Virus record (IMG/VR): IMGVR_UViG_3300008107_003605
Span: 1-22,856 of that record
From: a virus
Strand: one strand, 5' to 3'
Length of the DNA: 22,856 nt
The position numbers were made by a program, and so were the translations under genes. Positions 15,841-22,660 of the stretch are shown piece after piece (within the stretch, counting starts at the first letter, position 1; each line of letters begins with the position of its first letter). Under the pieces are notes generated by a model. The model was not told the DNA's origin and did no database searches. It worked only from the letters and a program-made list of their open reading frames with translations.

Positions 15841-16673
15841 TAGTAGCGATCCACTTCAGAGAATGGATTTCTTTCACTGAAGTCGATATACTCGAACGAC
15901 TTCTGGAAGTAAATCTCGTTGTTGGCTGTTTTGGTTTGCTCTTCGACTCTGTATTCTTGAAGAACGTATTCGCCGTCCTCGTTCTGTAGGATATCGCCGT
16001 CCTCGTAGAGGAACTGATACTGCAGAATATCCTGACTGTAACGAGTTTCGATAGCGTCGATTTCTGTGTTGCCTGTAGCAAGATCGATGCCTGTGATACG
16101 ATCTACAAGCTCGCAACGCAGCTCATATGTGTAGAGCTTACCGTGCTGATAGAACACTTGCTCGTGCTCGACGAATTTTACTTCATACAACTTCTTGTTC
16201 AGCGGAAAGTAAATGAAGTCACCTTCGAACGGACGCGGTGAAGTCGTTTGATACTGCTCAGTTCCGCCAGTCTCGAGTCGAAGCGCGACTGAGTTAGCCC
16301 AACGCCCAGTGTTCGCTTCTTCGAGCTGAATGTTATAGCCTACTTCCGTGAGAACCTTTTCGTTAGATACTTGTTCCCAACGTTTGCGAGCCATAACAAG
16401 AGTCATAGAGTCGCGAATCTCAAGATTGAACTTGGAAAGGAAATCACCCTCACCTTCGAAGTTCTGTGTGTTCTTAACATACATCTCAATGTCAATCGCG
16501 TCGTCGAACTTAGACAGCGGATCTTCACCAAGCAGAGCGTCAGGACCAATGATAGTGCGAGGCAAATACTTCACGTCAAGACCATGAATCTTGATTGACT
16601 CAATGATCAAGTCTTCAGCCGTATCTTGTTCACGACCAAACGTAAAATAGTTGAAGTATTTGTTCGTGGCCAT
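15840..16673 (-). CDS. gp14: Neck protein (T4 gp14 family)
   Basis: This 277-residue protein (T4 gp14 is 256) belongs to the head-tail connector that completes filled heads before tail joining. Conserved features are EDLIIESIKIHGLDVKYLPR (about 19-38), GPDALLGEDPLSKFDDAIDIEMYV, FSKF/LSKFNLEIRDSMTLVMAR-type block (about 79-97), and GDFIYFPLNKKLYEVKFVEHE with FYQHGKLYTYELRCEL, all with T4 counterparts. The C-terminal FQKSFEYIDFSERNPF resembles the T4 tail GKSFESSPFDND. It begins three bases after the gp13 stop and ends in the gp15 start. Confidence 0.94.
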   Translation of the reverse strand: MATNKYFNYFTFGREQDTAEDLIIESIKIHGLDVKYLPRTIIGPDALLGEDPLSKFDDAIDIEMYVKNTQNFEGEGDFLSKFNLEIRDSMTLVMARKRWEQVSNEKVLTEVGYNIQLEEANTGRWANSVALRLETGGTEQYQTTSPRPFEGDFIYFPLNKKLYEVKFVEHEQVFYQHGKLYTYELRCELVDRITGIDLATGNTEIDAIETRYSQDILQYQFLYEDGDILQNEDGEYVLQEYRVEEQTKTANNEIYFQKSFEYIDFSERNPFSEVDRY

Positions 16674-16675
16674 TT

Positions 16676-17416
16676 TTATCCGATCATATCAGTGACAGGC
16701 AGCGAGTAGTTGTTAATAACTTCTTGATCTAGCTTTTCGACTTCTTCGCGCGCCTCATCCCAGATCTTTTGACCATTGAACGTCACACCGCCAGGAAGAT
16801 TCATACCTTCGAACTTCTTAAGGTTCTCACCCCACTGACGCTTAACCAACGCAGTCGCATACTGCTTGAGCCATGGGTCGTTCCATACGTCAGGAAACTC
16901 TTCTGCATTGACAGTCTTATAACCGTCGATGATAATGAAACTGCCTACAAGAACGTCGTCTTTCCACGCCATATCAACATATAAGCGATCTTGATGGCGA
17001 TTGAAGCGAATTGGTTTCTTACCGACGAACACTTCTTCAAGGAACTCGATGTGACGCATCGCCACAACATACGGCGTAACTGACACGCTAGAAATGTTGA
17101 ATAGTTCGTTGAGATGGAGCTGATAGCGGATATTGAACAGATTCATCGCGCCATACGAGTCGTTCACGTCGAAGATGCGCGTGACACCGATCATGTCTTC
17201 TGGGAGTGTTATATACTTATTATCGCGATCCGCTTCCGTTACTTGATACGGAAGATAGACGTGCTGCATACCGTCATAGTGATAGTCGCGGAACTTGAGC
17301 AGAGCGTCGTCGATACGATCTTCAACCTGCTCGTCATCTACGTTGATGTCGATGACAGGAGCGCCAAGGCGGCGTAGGATATAGTCCTTAAATTCTTGTC
17401 TAGATGCTGTAGCCAT
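16676..17416 (-). CDS. gp13: Neck protein (T4 gp13 family)
   Basis: This 246-residue protein (T4 gp13 is 309; shorter forms occur in cyanophages) sits under the portal and seals the DNA-filled head together with gp14. Residues 5-50 (RQEFKDYILRRLGAPVIDIN, DDEQVEDRIDDALLKFRDYH) are the classic start, followed by YITLPEDMIGVTRIFDV. The C-terminal half has GSFIIIDGYKTVNAEEFPDVWNDPWLKQYATALVKRQWGENLKKF, GVTFNGQKIWDEA and EEVEKLDQEV. ATG 17416 has GGAG seven bases upstream. A TATAAATA box overlaps the end of the upstream radical SAM gene, making gp13 the first gene of the late virion block. Confidence 0.94.
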   Translation of the reverse strand: MATASRQEFKDYILRRLGAPVIDINVDDEQVEDRIDDALLKFRDYHYDGMQHVYLPYQVTEADRDNKYITLPEDMIGVTRIFDVNDSYGAMNLFNIRYQLHLNELFNISSVSVTPYVVAMRHIEFLEEVFVGKKPIRFNRHQDRLYVDMAWKDDVLVGSFIIIDGYKTVNAEEFPDVWNDPWLKQYATALVKRQWGENLKKFEGMNLPGGVTFNGQKIWDEAREEVEKLDQEVINNYSLPVTDMIG

Positions 17417-17442
17417 CAGGGAGCTCCATGTTTCTGCTCCCC

Positions 17443-17450
17443 TATTTATA
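17443..17450 (-). promoter_or_regulatory. T4-type late promoter (TATAAATA) upstream of gp13
   Basis: A perfect TATAAATA octamer on the minus strand overlaps the radical SAM stop codon and lies 26 bases before the gp13 ATG. Transcription would begin around 17436, giving a leader of about 20 bases. That leader contains GGGAGC and GCTCCC, which can pair across an 11-base loop and partly mask the GGAG ribosome site. It marks the boundary between the accessory block and the virion genes. Confidence 0.6.
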
Positions 17451-18579
17451 TCTTATAGCCAAAAACGTTTTCGAAACTTTGATTACGAACGTTATCTAGC
17501 GTTTTAGTCATAGAAACGAATAGAGAATAGTTGCAATCGCGTCTATCTAGAAGCTGTTTCCTCAAAGCCAAAAGCTCGTCGACGTATATCGAAAACAATC
17601 TATTTGTTAGTTTCTTTACGGCGTCATCTATCTGTTTCACTGCGCGAATCCTCAGATCTATGTTTAAGTTGGCATAGTCAAGAGGAGCTGGAACTCGTAC
17701 TACATGTGCATTGAATTTCATCAGATGAGCTTGTCTAAACTCGTATTCTTGTATCTCTACGAATAGGCTGGCTAAAGCAGACACGTCTAAAATCGAATAT
17801 GCGCTGATCGTAGAGTGTATCCCTAATCTTATTGGGAGCTCTGCGAACTTAAAGATATTAGCACGAACAGTTTCCCAATTAGTTCCATGCCTTTGATATT
17901 CAGCAACTTTACCTACAGCATCGATACTGAGGATGAGTTCAGCTTTTTTGAATTTCAATAGCTTCTCAATAAAGATAGGATTGTATACGCTACAGTTCGT
18001 ATAAATGCGAAGAGTGATATCGTCTTGTCTATTGTTTTCTATCAAAAAATCTAATAGATCATAATATCTCTTCATCAGCATAGGTTCGCCGCCAGTTAGA
18101 TACAACGAGTTCAGATTTTTAGATACCTCGAGTATTTGCGCCCAGTTATCATCTGTCATGTCGGAGTTAGAATTTGGGCTGTAAAATCTACTCAATTCTG
18201 GATGATCTTCGATTTCTCTTTCTATCTTCACACTATCGGTAGGATTGCACATTCTGCAAGCAAAGTTGCACAGATTGCTTTCGCGAAGCTCTAAGTGTTT
18301 AGTTTGCGTTTCTATTTCATAGTTTTCGTCAAGGAAATGACCACGAATACTCTTAAGGCCCTGACGCTCTTTTATCCAGCATGAGTTGCATCGTTCTGGT
18401 TTTTTGTTATCTAAGAACTCTTGTTTAAGTGAAGATAACCAATCGCTTCCAAAGTATTCTTTCGGTGACATACTTTGAGTACCCATCGTGCAGCATGGAC
18501 TTGCAGCATTGCTATGATAGTATAAACCTACCCAAGGAGCTGGACAAAAGTTATTTGCTTGTTGCACGATAAACACCAT
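17446..18579 (-). CDS. Twitch-domain radical SAM protein
   Basis: A radical S-adenosylmethionine enzyme of about 377 residues. The start is placed at ATG 18579 rather than TTG 18627, because the next residues lead into the family's N-terminal FCPAPWVGLYYHSN block. Residues 12-70 carry extra cysteines (C12, C29-C30, C64-x2-C67), resembling an N-terminal twitch/SPASM-like auxiliary cluster domain. The radical SAM cluster motif is C104-x3-C108-x2-C111 (CNFACRMC), followed by LTGGEP (161-166), which binds the SAM amino group, and an ILSIDAVG strand. Proteins of this type are frequent in aquatic phages, but their substrate is unknown to me. The start overlaps the cyclase end by 29 bases and the stop overlaps the gp13 promoter. 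Peptide or sugar modification is possible; no precursor peptide is evident. Confidence 0.9.
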   Translation of the reverse strand: MVFIVQQANNFCPAPWVGLYYHSNAASPCCTMGTQSMSPKEYFGSDWLSSLKQEFLDNKKPERCNSCWIKERQGLKSIRGHFLDENYEIETQTKHLELRESNLCNFACRMCNPTDSVKIEREIEDHPELSRFYSPNSNSDMTDDNWAQILEVSKNLNSLYLTGGEPMLMKRYYDLLDFLIENNRQDDITLRIYTNCSVYNPIFIEKLLKFKKAELILSIDAVGKVAEYQRHGTNWETVRANIFKFAELPIRLGIHSTISAYSILDVSALASLFVEIQEYEFRQAHLMKFNAHVVRVPAPLDYANLNIDLRIRAVKQIDDAVKKLTNRLFSIYVDELLALRKQLLDRRDCNYSLFVSMTKTLDNVRNQSFENVFGYKI

Positions 18580-19474
18580 CCCAATCTTTGCCTGGAGGAT
18601 TAGCTTCCAGTTCTTCAATTCGCTCAAGCATCATCTTGTAGTAATCGCGAAGTTCACCTTTGAATGCGCCTTCAAGATATAGGATATGCTGTTTAGCCAA
18701 ATCCCAATCTTGACGGCGATAGTAGCGTAAGAAATCTTCGTGTGTCTTTAGATATGCTCTATTGACACCTGTTCCGTCAACGATAGTAAAGATGCGAACG
18801 CCTTTCGTCTTACCCTTGACGGCGATGCAGTCGAGCTCTGCTAGTGGATACTCTCCGTCGAGCAGTTCTGCTGTTCGCTCACCAATGATCATCTTGACAT
18901 GATATGGCTTACTCTGTCCTTCTAAGCGCGAAGCCAAGTTGACACTATCGCCCAAACAGGTATAATCAAATCTTTGGTTAGAGCCCATATTCCCAACGAC
19001 AACATTGCCAGAATTGACACCAAGACCCATACCAAAAGCAGGAACGCCTTCAGATGCGATAGAAGCGTTAAAAGCCTCAAGGTCGCCGAGCATTGCGAGA
19101 GCCGTACGAACTGCATTTTTAGCATGATCGCGATCATCAAGAGGCGCATTCCAAAATGCCATCTGCGCATCCCCGATATATTTGTCGAGTGTTCCATTGT
19201 TCTGTAGGATCCTTGCTGTCATCGCTGTCATGTAGCGATTCATAATCTGCGTTAGTCCCTGAACGTCGCTTCCATAATGCTCACTAATAGCAGTGAAGCC
19301 GCGCACATCAGTAAACATAATTGAAAGTTCACGAGTCTCTCCTCCTAGGCGTAATAGCTCAGGATTCTTCTGAAGTTTCTCAACAAGAGCTGGTGATAGA
19401 TACGTTCCAAACTGCTTTTTGATTTGCAGCTTCAGACGATTCTCGCGCGCGAAGTTACAAACAGAACGAGCAGT
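18551..19474 (-). CDS. Class III adenylate cyclase catalytic domain (frame-disrupted 3' part of a CHASE2-cyclase)
   Basis: This domain makes a cyclic nucleotide from NTP, most likely cAMP. The homologous frame is open from 19474, just after a TGA. It reads ARENRLKLQIKKQFGTYLSP, then LVEKLQKNPELLRLGGE, the usual lead-in of bacterial CHASE2-cyclases. The first conventional start is ATG 19318, which would cut off that lead-in and part of the first beta strand. Numbering from that Met: metal-binding D4 (FTDVRGF) and D50 (YIGDA), Lys46 and Thr120 at the purine-specifying positions (the K/T pair of class IIIb cyclases), and transition-state N127 and R131 (NLASR). All key residues are present. VKGKTKGVRIF closes the domain, followed by a short helical tail. 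The frame is shifted by one from the CHASE2 gene, and the three membrane helices expected between them are absent. It is probably damaged, or an assembly error. Confidence 0.88.
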   Translation of the reverse strand, partial: TARSVCNFARENRLKLQIKKQFGTYLSPALVEKLQKNPELLRLGGETRELSIMFTDVRGFTAISEHYGSDVQGLTQIMNRYMTAMTARILQNNGTLDKYIGDAQMAFWNAPLDDRDHAKNAVRTALAMLGDLEAFNASIASEGVPAFGMGLGVNSGNVVVGNMGSNQRFDYTCLGDSVNLASRLEGQSKPYHVKMIIGERTAELLDGEYPLAELDCIAVKGKTKGVRIFTIVDGTGVNRAYLKTHEDFLRYYRRQDWDLAKQHILYLEGAFKGELRDYYKMMLERIEELEANPPGKDWDGVYRATSK

Positions 19475-20427
19475 TCAAGAGTCTTCGCGAAAGGCAGTCG
19501 GGTTATACTTGATCCATCTATCAAAGTTTGCAATGCAGCAGCTTGAACTTCATGGCTCCACTTTTCACCCAACGGCGTGCCGATAATCCCACCAACGCCT
19601 TCAATCGTCAATCCTAAGACAACAATTTTTCCTTCGACTTTATCTGCTGTGATTTCTGTTGCATCGGTGCGCTCGAAACTGTTGTTCCATGTTGTCCAGA
19701 TACGCCCACGCTCGTCGGTCGCGATTGCGGGGAACTGCGGGATGCGGACTGCTTCGACACCAGCTTGACCCGTCTTGATTTGATAAGATGGATCTCCAGC
19801 CACTGCTCGTAGGGTTTCCAATACAAGTGAAGGATACAGTGAATCGCCAATCCTAACCAGCATAGGCAAGCGACGAACAACGCCGTCACGCTCAGGTGTT
19901 GCAGCGAGAATCCCAACCCCTTCGGCAACGTCTGCGAAAGATCGTAGAGGAGATACAGCCCCAGGCCAAGAATAGACCCATGAATTAGGGTCATCGCCGA
20001 TACTAGCAAAGCCTCTGCGAACTGCATCTGGCGCTCTTCGCTGAGCTGTTGGTGTTTGTGATATAACGACACCACCAGCTGCGATAGACTTTGCCAAATC
20101 GGCATCACCACCAGCACGATCTTTTTCACTAAAAAGAATAGGAACGACGATAGCTGCAGCACCAGCAGCACGCAGACGTTCAATAGTCGCAGCAATGTCT
20201 CTACGGTCGAATGGCCATTGACCGTATTCTTGAACTGACTTTTCGCCAAACTCAACCAGAACAACTTCATCAGACTTCTTAGGCTCCAGAGAGGTTATAA
20301 AGTAGTCAAATGTTTTCAGTTGTAAAGTTTCAATGGGAGATGGGTTCAATATGAATAGGGTGACAAGCATCAAAGCTGATGCGATAGCCGCCCACGTTGA
20401 AGTCAGATATTTGCCAAGTGTTTCCAT
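19432..20427 (-). CDS. CHASE2 extracytoplasmic sensor domain protein (5' part of a sensor cyclase)
   Basis: A 331-residue protein from ATG 20427, two bases after the upstream stop; a TTG at 20478 also opens this frame but lies inside the previous gene. Residues 12-27 are a membrane helix (AAIASALMLVTLFIL) that would anchor the protein with the rest in the periplasm. The CHASE2 domain fills about 32-310: LKTFDYF, VVLVEFGEKSVQEYGQWPFDRRD, a GAAAIVVPILFSE block, GVGILAATPERDGVVRRLP, SLYPSLVLETLRAVAG, KIVVLGLTIEGVGG and SHEVQAAALQTLIDG. The next membrane helix starts at LELLVLF but breaks off, and the frame ends nine codons later. In intact relatives three helices and a cyclase follow; here the cyclase resumes in another frame. 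The ligand of CHASE2 is unknown. Sequence style is alphaproteobacterial, suggesting acquisition from a host. Confidence 0.88.
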   Translation of the reverse strand: METLGKYLTSTWAAIASALMLVTLFILNPSPIETLQLKTFDYFITSLEPKKSDEVVLVEFGEKSVQEYGQWPFDRRDIAATIERLRAAGAAAIVVPILFSEKDRAGGDADLAKSIAAGGVVISQTPTAQRRAPDAVRRGFASIGDDPNSWVYSWPGAVSPLRSFADVAEGVGILAATPERDGVVRRLPMLVRIGDSLYPSLVLETLRAVAGDPSYQIKTGQAGVEAVRIPQFPAIATDERGRIWTTWNNSFERTDATEITADKVEGKIVVLGLTIEGVGGIIGTPLGEKWSHEVQAAALQTLIDGSSITRLPFAKTLELLVLFVTSRARIV

Positions 20428-20429
20428 AA

Positions 20430-20679
20430 TCAATATTGGTTGACGACATAAGGAGAAGAAGGGCAGCTGAAACCACAAGAAACGCTAAGGCTGAAAGACT
20501 GTGGAGTATTTCCAGACTGCGTGACCGAGACGCTGATCCCGTTGCCATCCAGTTGAAGATTAGCAGAATGACTAGCATTAAGCTGAGTGATAGAAACATT
20601 TTGTGTCGATCCTATAATGTTCACGGTTGCGTTATTTAGCGGAAACGGTCAATAGTAGTAGGATTGCTAATGTTTTCAT
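20430..20679 (-). pseudogene. Short secreted curlin-like protein, frameshifted after the signal peptide
   Basis: ATG 20679 overlaps the preceding stop as ATGA and encodes a clear signal peptide, MKTLAILLLLTVSA, but the next codons are AAA TAA, so this frame ends after 15 residues. One base further the frame continues to 20430: NNATVNIIGSTQNVSITQL, then NLQLDGNGISVSVTQSGN, and a tail with two cysteines (SCGFSC) ending VVNQY. Removing one A from the AAATAA at the junction restores a single 82-residue precursor with an Ala-x-Ala-like cleavage region. The alternating V-x-I-x-Q and N-x-I-x-V-x-Q-x-G pattern is that of curlin repeats. It could be real decay, a sequencing error, or very unlikely +1 recoding. 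A GTG at 20624 could start the downstream part, but without the signal peptide. Confidence 0.7.
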
Positions 20680-20939
20680 TTATGACCTTCGTATTTACCG
20701 TTGGCTACATCTTCGTCATACCATTGACGCATAATTTTTTTGGCTTGTTCTCTGGATGAAATTGGGTCAGTATAATCACCTCTATCGTGCGTGTTGCTTA
20801 CGATCCAACCAGAAAAGCTATCACCTCTAGACTTCATGTATCTTTTAGCTTCGATATGACCATACTCCATCCTATAGCCATGATCTATGAATTTAACTTT
20901 TGATTTCGCTTCGGTAACAAATTCTTTGAACGGTATCAT
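20676..20939 (-). CDS. Small protein with T4 internal-protein-like capsid-targeting leader
   Basis: This 87-residue protein starts at ATG 20939, one base after the FecR gene stop, and ends in an ATGA overlap with the next gene. The N-terminus MIPFKEFVTEA lines up position for position with MKTYQEFIAEA, the capsid-targeting sequence of T4 internal proteins: Glu6, Phe7, aliphatic 8, Glu10 and Ala11 coincide. In T4 the prohead protease gp21 cuts after that Glu, and the mature protein is packaged and injected with the DNA. Here the mature form would be 77 residues, basic and aromatic (FIDHGYRMEYGHIEAKRYM, then GWIVSNTHDRGDY). No family was recognised for the mature part and there is no signal peptide. 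Packaging is inferred from the leader alone; similar leaders occur in other small proteins of T4-like phages. Confidence 0.8.
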   Translation of the reverse strand: MIPFKEFVTEAKSKVKFIDHGYRMEYGHIEAKRYMKSRGDSFSGWIVSNTHDRGDYTDPISSREQAKKIMRQWYDEDVANGKYEGHK

Positions 20940-20940
20940 G

Positions 20941-22044
20941 TCAGTTACCCTGCTTGATAGTAATAGTTGTGGTTCCTGCGCTGTTTACCATCTGTGTAAT
21001 CTCAATACCGTCTTGTGTTAGTTTCATTGTCATACTTTGGCTGATAGGAACTGTAACCTGAGCATACGCATTGAACGACTCACGATACAGCGTCACGAAA
21101 TCATCTTCAACAAAGTATTTGAGACCTGTTGCTGAATTGTATTTAGGCAATAAAGCGTTGAACTCTACGAGCTCATTCGTGAGCATCTGCGAGCTAGAAA
21201 GATCCAGCAGATTGATAAGGAAGTCGCTATCAAGGAAGTTACGATCTAGCTTGTTATACTCAGTCAGATAGTTCTTATCCAGCTCAGTATATTTCAGCAG
21301 GTCTTTACCAAGCAAATCTTCGTCAAGATAGTTGTAACCTCTAGCTTCCGTATGAACTTCTACCGTCGCGGCTTTTGGTGGTGTTACAATAATTAGATTG
21401 TTGATCTGATCTAGATTCAAGTTCATGATATTCGATCTTGGTGTAGCCATGCTTGTCTGAACGTTGACAGTTTCAAACGCTTTCGTAAGCCAAATAGTCC
21501 CCATGTCCGTTGTTACGGAGATGGAACCAACAACGCAGTCCCTTTCAATATTCTTCCATCCAACAGGACAAGAAGGTAGAAGAATAATAGTAGAGCGCCC
21601 AATCTCATCGACTGTCCCAGAAAAGTCGGTTCCGCGAACTCCGATAGTAGCCGTCGGAGTTTCGACCATGACTTGTTGCGGGTCGCTCTTCGCGATCTGT
21701 CCTGAGGCATACTTGATTGTTCCTAACGCCATCTTCATTCCGAGCTTGCCAGTTTTCTTACTGTCATCGTAAACGAAGTTGTCGATTACTAATCTAGAGT
21801 GCTCAGTGATTTGAACTCTTGTGTCGTCTCGGAACGTGATTCCCGCTTTACCATTAGCGGTCGTAATAATATCCTTCATCTCAACGCCACTAGACAGTGC
21901 GCTGGGAATCACGTTCGTATCTCTTTTTATCTCAGTTGGTCCTGTTAGCTCAGTTACTTTACCAATGTCCGCCTTAGTTGTGGTTGGACTTGATAGTAAG
22001 AGTATTGCCAGAACCAGTGATTGTAGAAATGACCTTAGAGTCAA
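20941..22044 (-). CDS. FecR-domain periplasmic protein with curlin-like C-terminus
   Basis: This 367-residue protein starts at TTG 22044, with AAGG upstream, inside the preceding gene (71-base overlap); the start keeps a signal peptide (LQSLVLAILLLSS, cleavage likely near KA-DIG at 25-26). The FecR domain spans about 28-185: GKVTELTGPTEIKR, a GVEMKDIITTANGKAGITF segment, then DDTRVQITEHSRLVIDNFVY and the hallmark VETPTATIGVRGTDF (127-141). Two cysteines (159, 170) may pair. Residues about 230-300 hold four YLDEDLLGKDLL/YTELDKNYLTEYNKLDRNFL-type acidic helical units. The final 30 residues (MKLTQDGIEITQ, then TTTITIKQGN) have the alternating pattern of a curlin repeat. FecR domains occur in surface-signalling and sensory proteins; here it may sense or organise the secreted curlin. 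No ATG start is available nearby, so the true N-terminus is uncertain. Confidence 0.85.
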   Translation of the reverse strand: MTLRSFLQSLVLAILLLSSPTTTKADIGKVTELTGPTEIKRDTNVIPSALSSGVEMKDIITTANGKAGITFRDDTRVQITEHSRLVIDNFVYDDSKKTGKLGMKMALGTIKYASGQIAKSDPQQVMVETPTATIGVRGTDFSGTVDEIGRSTIILLPSCPVGWKNIERDCVVGSISVTTDMGTIWLTKAFETVNVQTSMATPRSNIMNLNLDQINNLIIVTPPKAATVEVHTEARGYNYLDEDLLGKDLLKYTELDKNYLTEYNKLDRNFLDSDFLINLLDLSSSQMLTNELVEFNALLPKYNSATGLKYFVEDDFVTLYRESFNAYAQVTVPISQSMTMKLTQDGIEITQMVNSAGTTTITIKQGN

Positions 22045-22651
22045 CTCCGCCGCCTTGCTTGATATCTACTGTGTTTGTTGCACCTAAGATATTCACATCA
22101 GCGTCGTGACCATTAGTGCCAGCAGCACCTGTCTGAATAATGTTGACATCGTTACCACCACCACCAGCAATAAGAACAGTGCTCTTAGCGCCAGCAACAG
22201 CTGAAGAATCATTTTGAATGTTTACAGTATTGTTATCAGTATTGATTGTAACATTCGAGATAGTCAAACCATCTGCGGATTGAGTTACAATATTTCCATC
22301 ACCCGTGATCGTATTATTGATTATAGAGCTTGTACAAGTTCCGCTAACACCGCAAGCGATATTTACAGTATTGTTGTCACCAGTTACGAGTGAGTTCACT
22401 TGTACGTCGTCACCCTGCACGTTTAGTGCAGTGACGTTAGAGTTACCAATCTGATCAATCGTGACAATGTTGTTTTGACCGTTGATTATAGCCTTATCGG
22501 TAGGATTGCCAATCGCATTCGAATTGCCTGTTTGGGTCATAGAAATTGTAGAACCACTACCGATTTGGTCTACATACACACTATTTCCCGCGGCGTTTGC
22601 ATATTGAAACATAACCAAGAATGACAATACAGTCATACTTGAGAGTTTCAT
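21974..22651 (-). CDS. Secreted curlin-repeat protein (major candidate fibre subunit)
   Basis: This 225-residue protein starts at ATG 22651, nine bases after the CsgG stop, with AAGGGG upstream. The first 20 residues, ending QYANA before AGNSVYV, are a signal peptide. The mature part is Asn/Thr/Gly/Val/Ile-rich with curlin-like units: NSVYVDQIGSGSTISMTQTG, NNIVTIDQIGNSN, NNTVNIQND, NDVNIIQTGAAG, NTVDIKQGGG and a final GNTLTIKSNHN. Each unit alternates hydrophobic and polar residues and often ends in Q-x-G. Curlins are exported through CsgG and polymerise outside the cell as amyloid; the adjacent CsgG gene supports that route. A C-G-V-x-x-x-C pair (about 110-116) is unusual for curlin. Its end overlaps the FecR gene by 71 bases. 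Confidence 0.82.
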   Translation of the reverse strand: MKLSSMTVLSFLVMFQYANAAGNSVYVDQIGSGSTISMTQTGNSNAIGNPTDKAIINGQNNIVTIDQIGNSNVTALNVQGDDVQVNSLVTGDNNTVNIACGVSGTCTSSIINNTITGDGNIVTQSADGLTISNVTINTDNNTVNIQNDSSAVAGAKSTVLIAGGGGNDVNIIQTGAAGTNGHDADVNILGATNTVDIKQGGGVDSKVISTITGSGNTLTIKSNHN

Positions 22652-22660
22652 ATTTTCCCC

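Noticed and set aside
19432-19474. Programmed -1 ribosomal frameshift joining CHASE2 to the cyclase
   Set aside because: No X-XXY-YYZ slippery heptamer is present in the overlap, and the joined protein would still lack the membrane spacer. Deletion or assembly error explains it better.
19614-20270. A 218-codon minus-strand frame rich in leucine that looks like a membrane protein
   Set aside because: It is fully inside the CHASE2 gene in another frame. CHASE2 has clear family motifs and a proper start, so the leucine-rich frame is a composition artefact.
20476-20478. TTG 20478 as the start of the CHASE2 protein
   Set aside because: It lies within the preceding curlin-like frame; ATG 20427, two bases after that stop, begins directly before the membrane anchor and fits the family.
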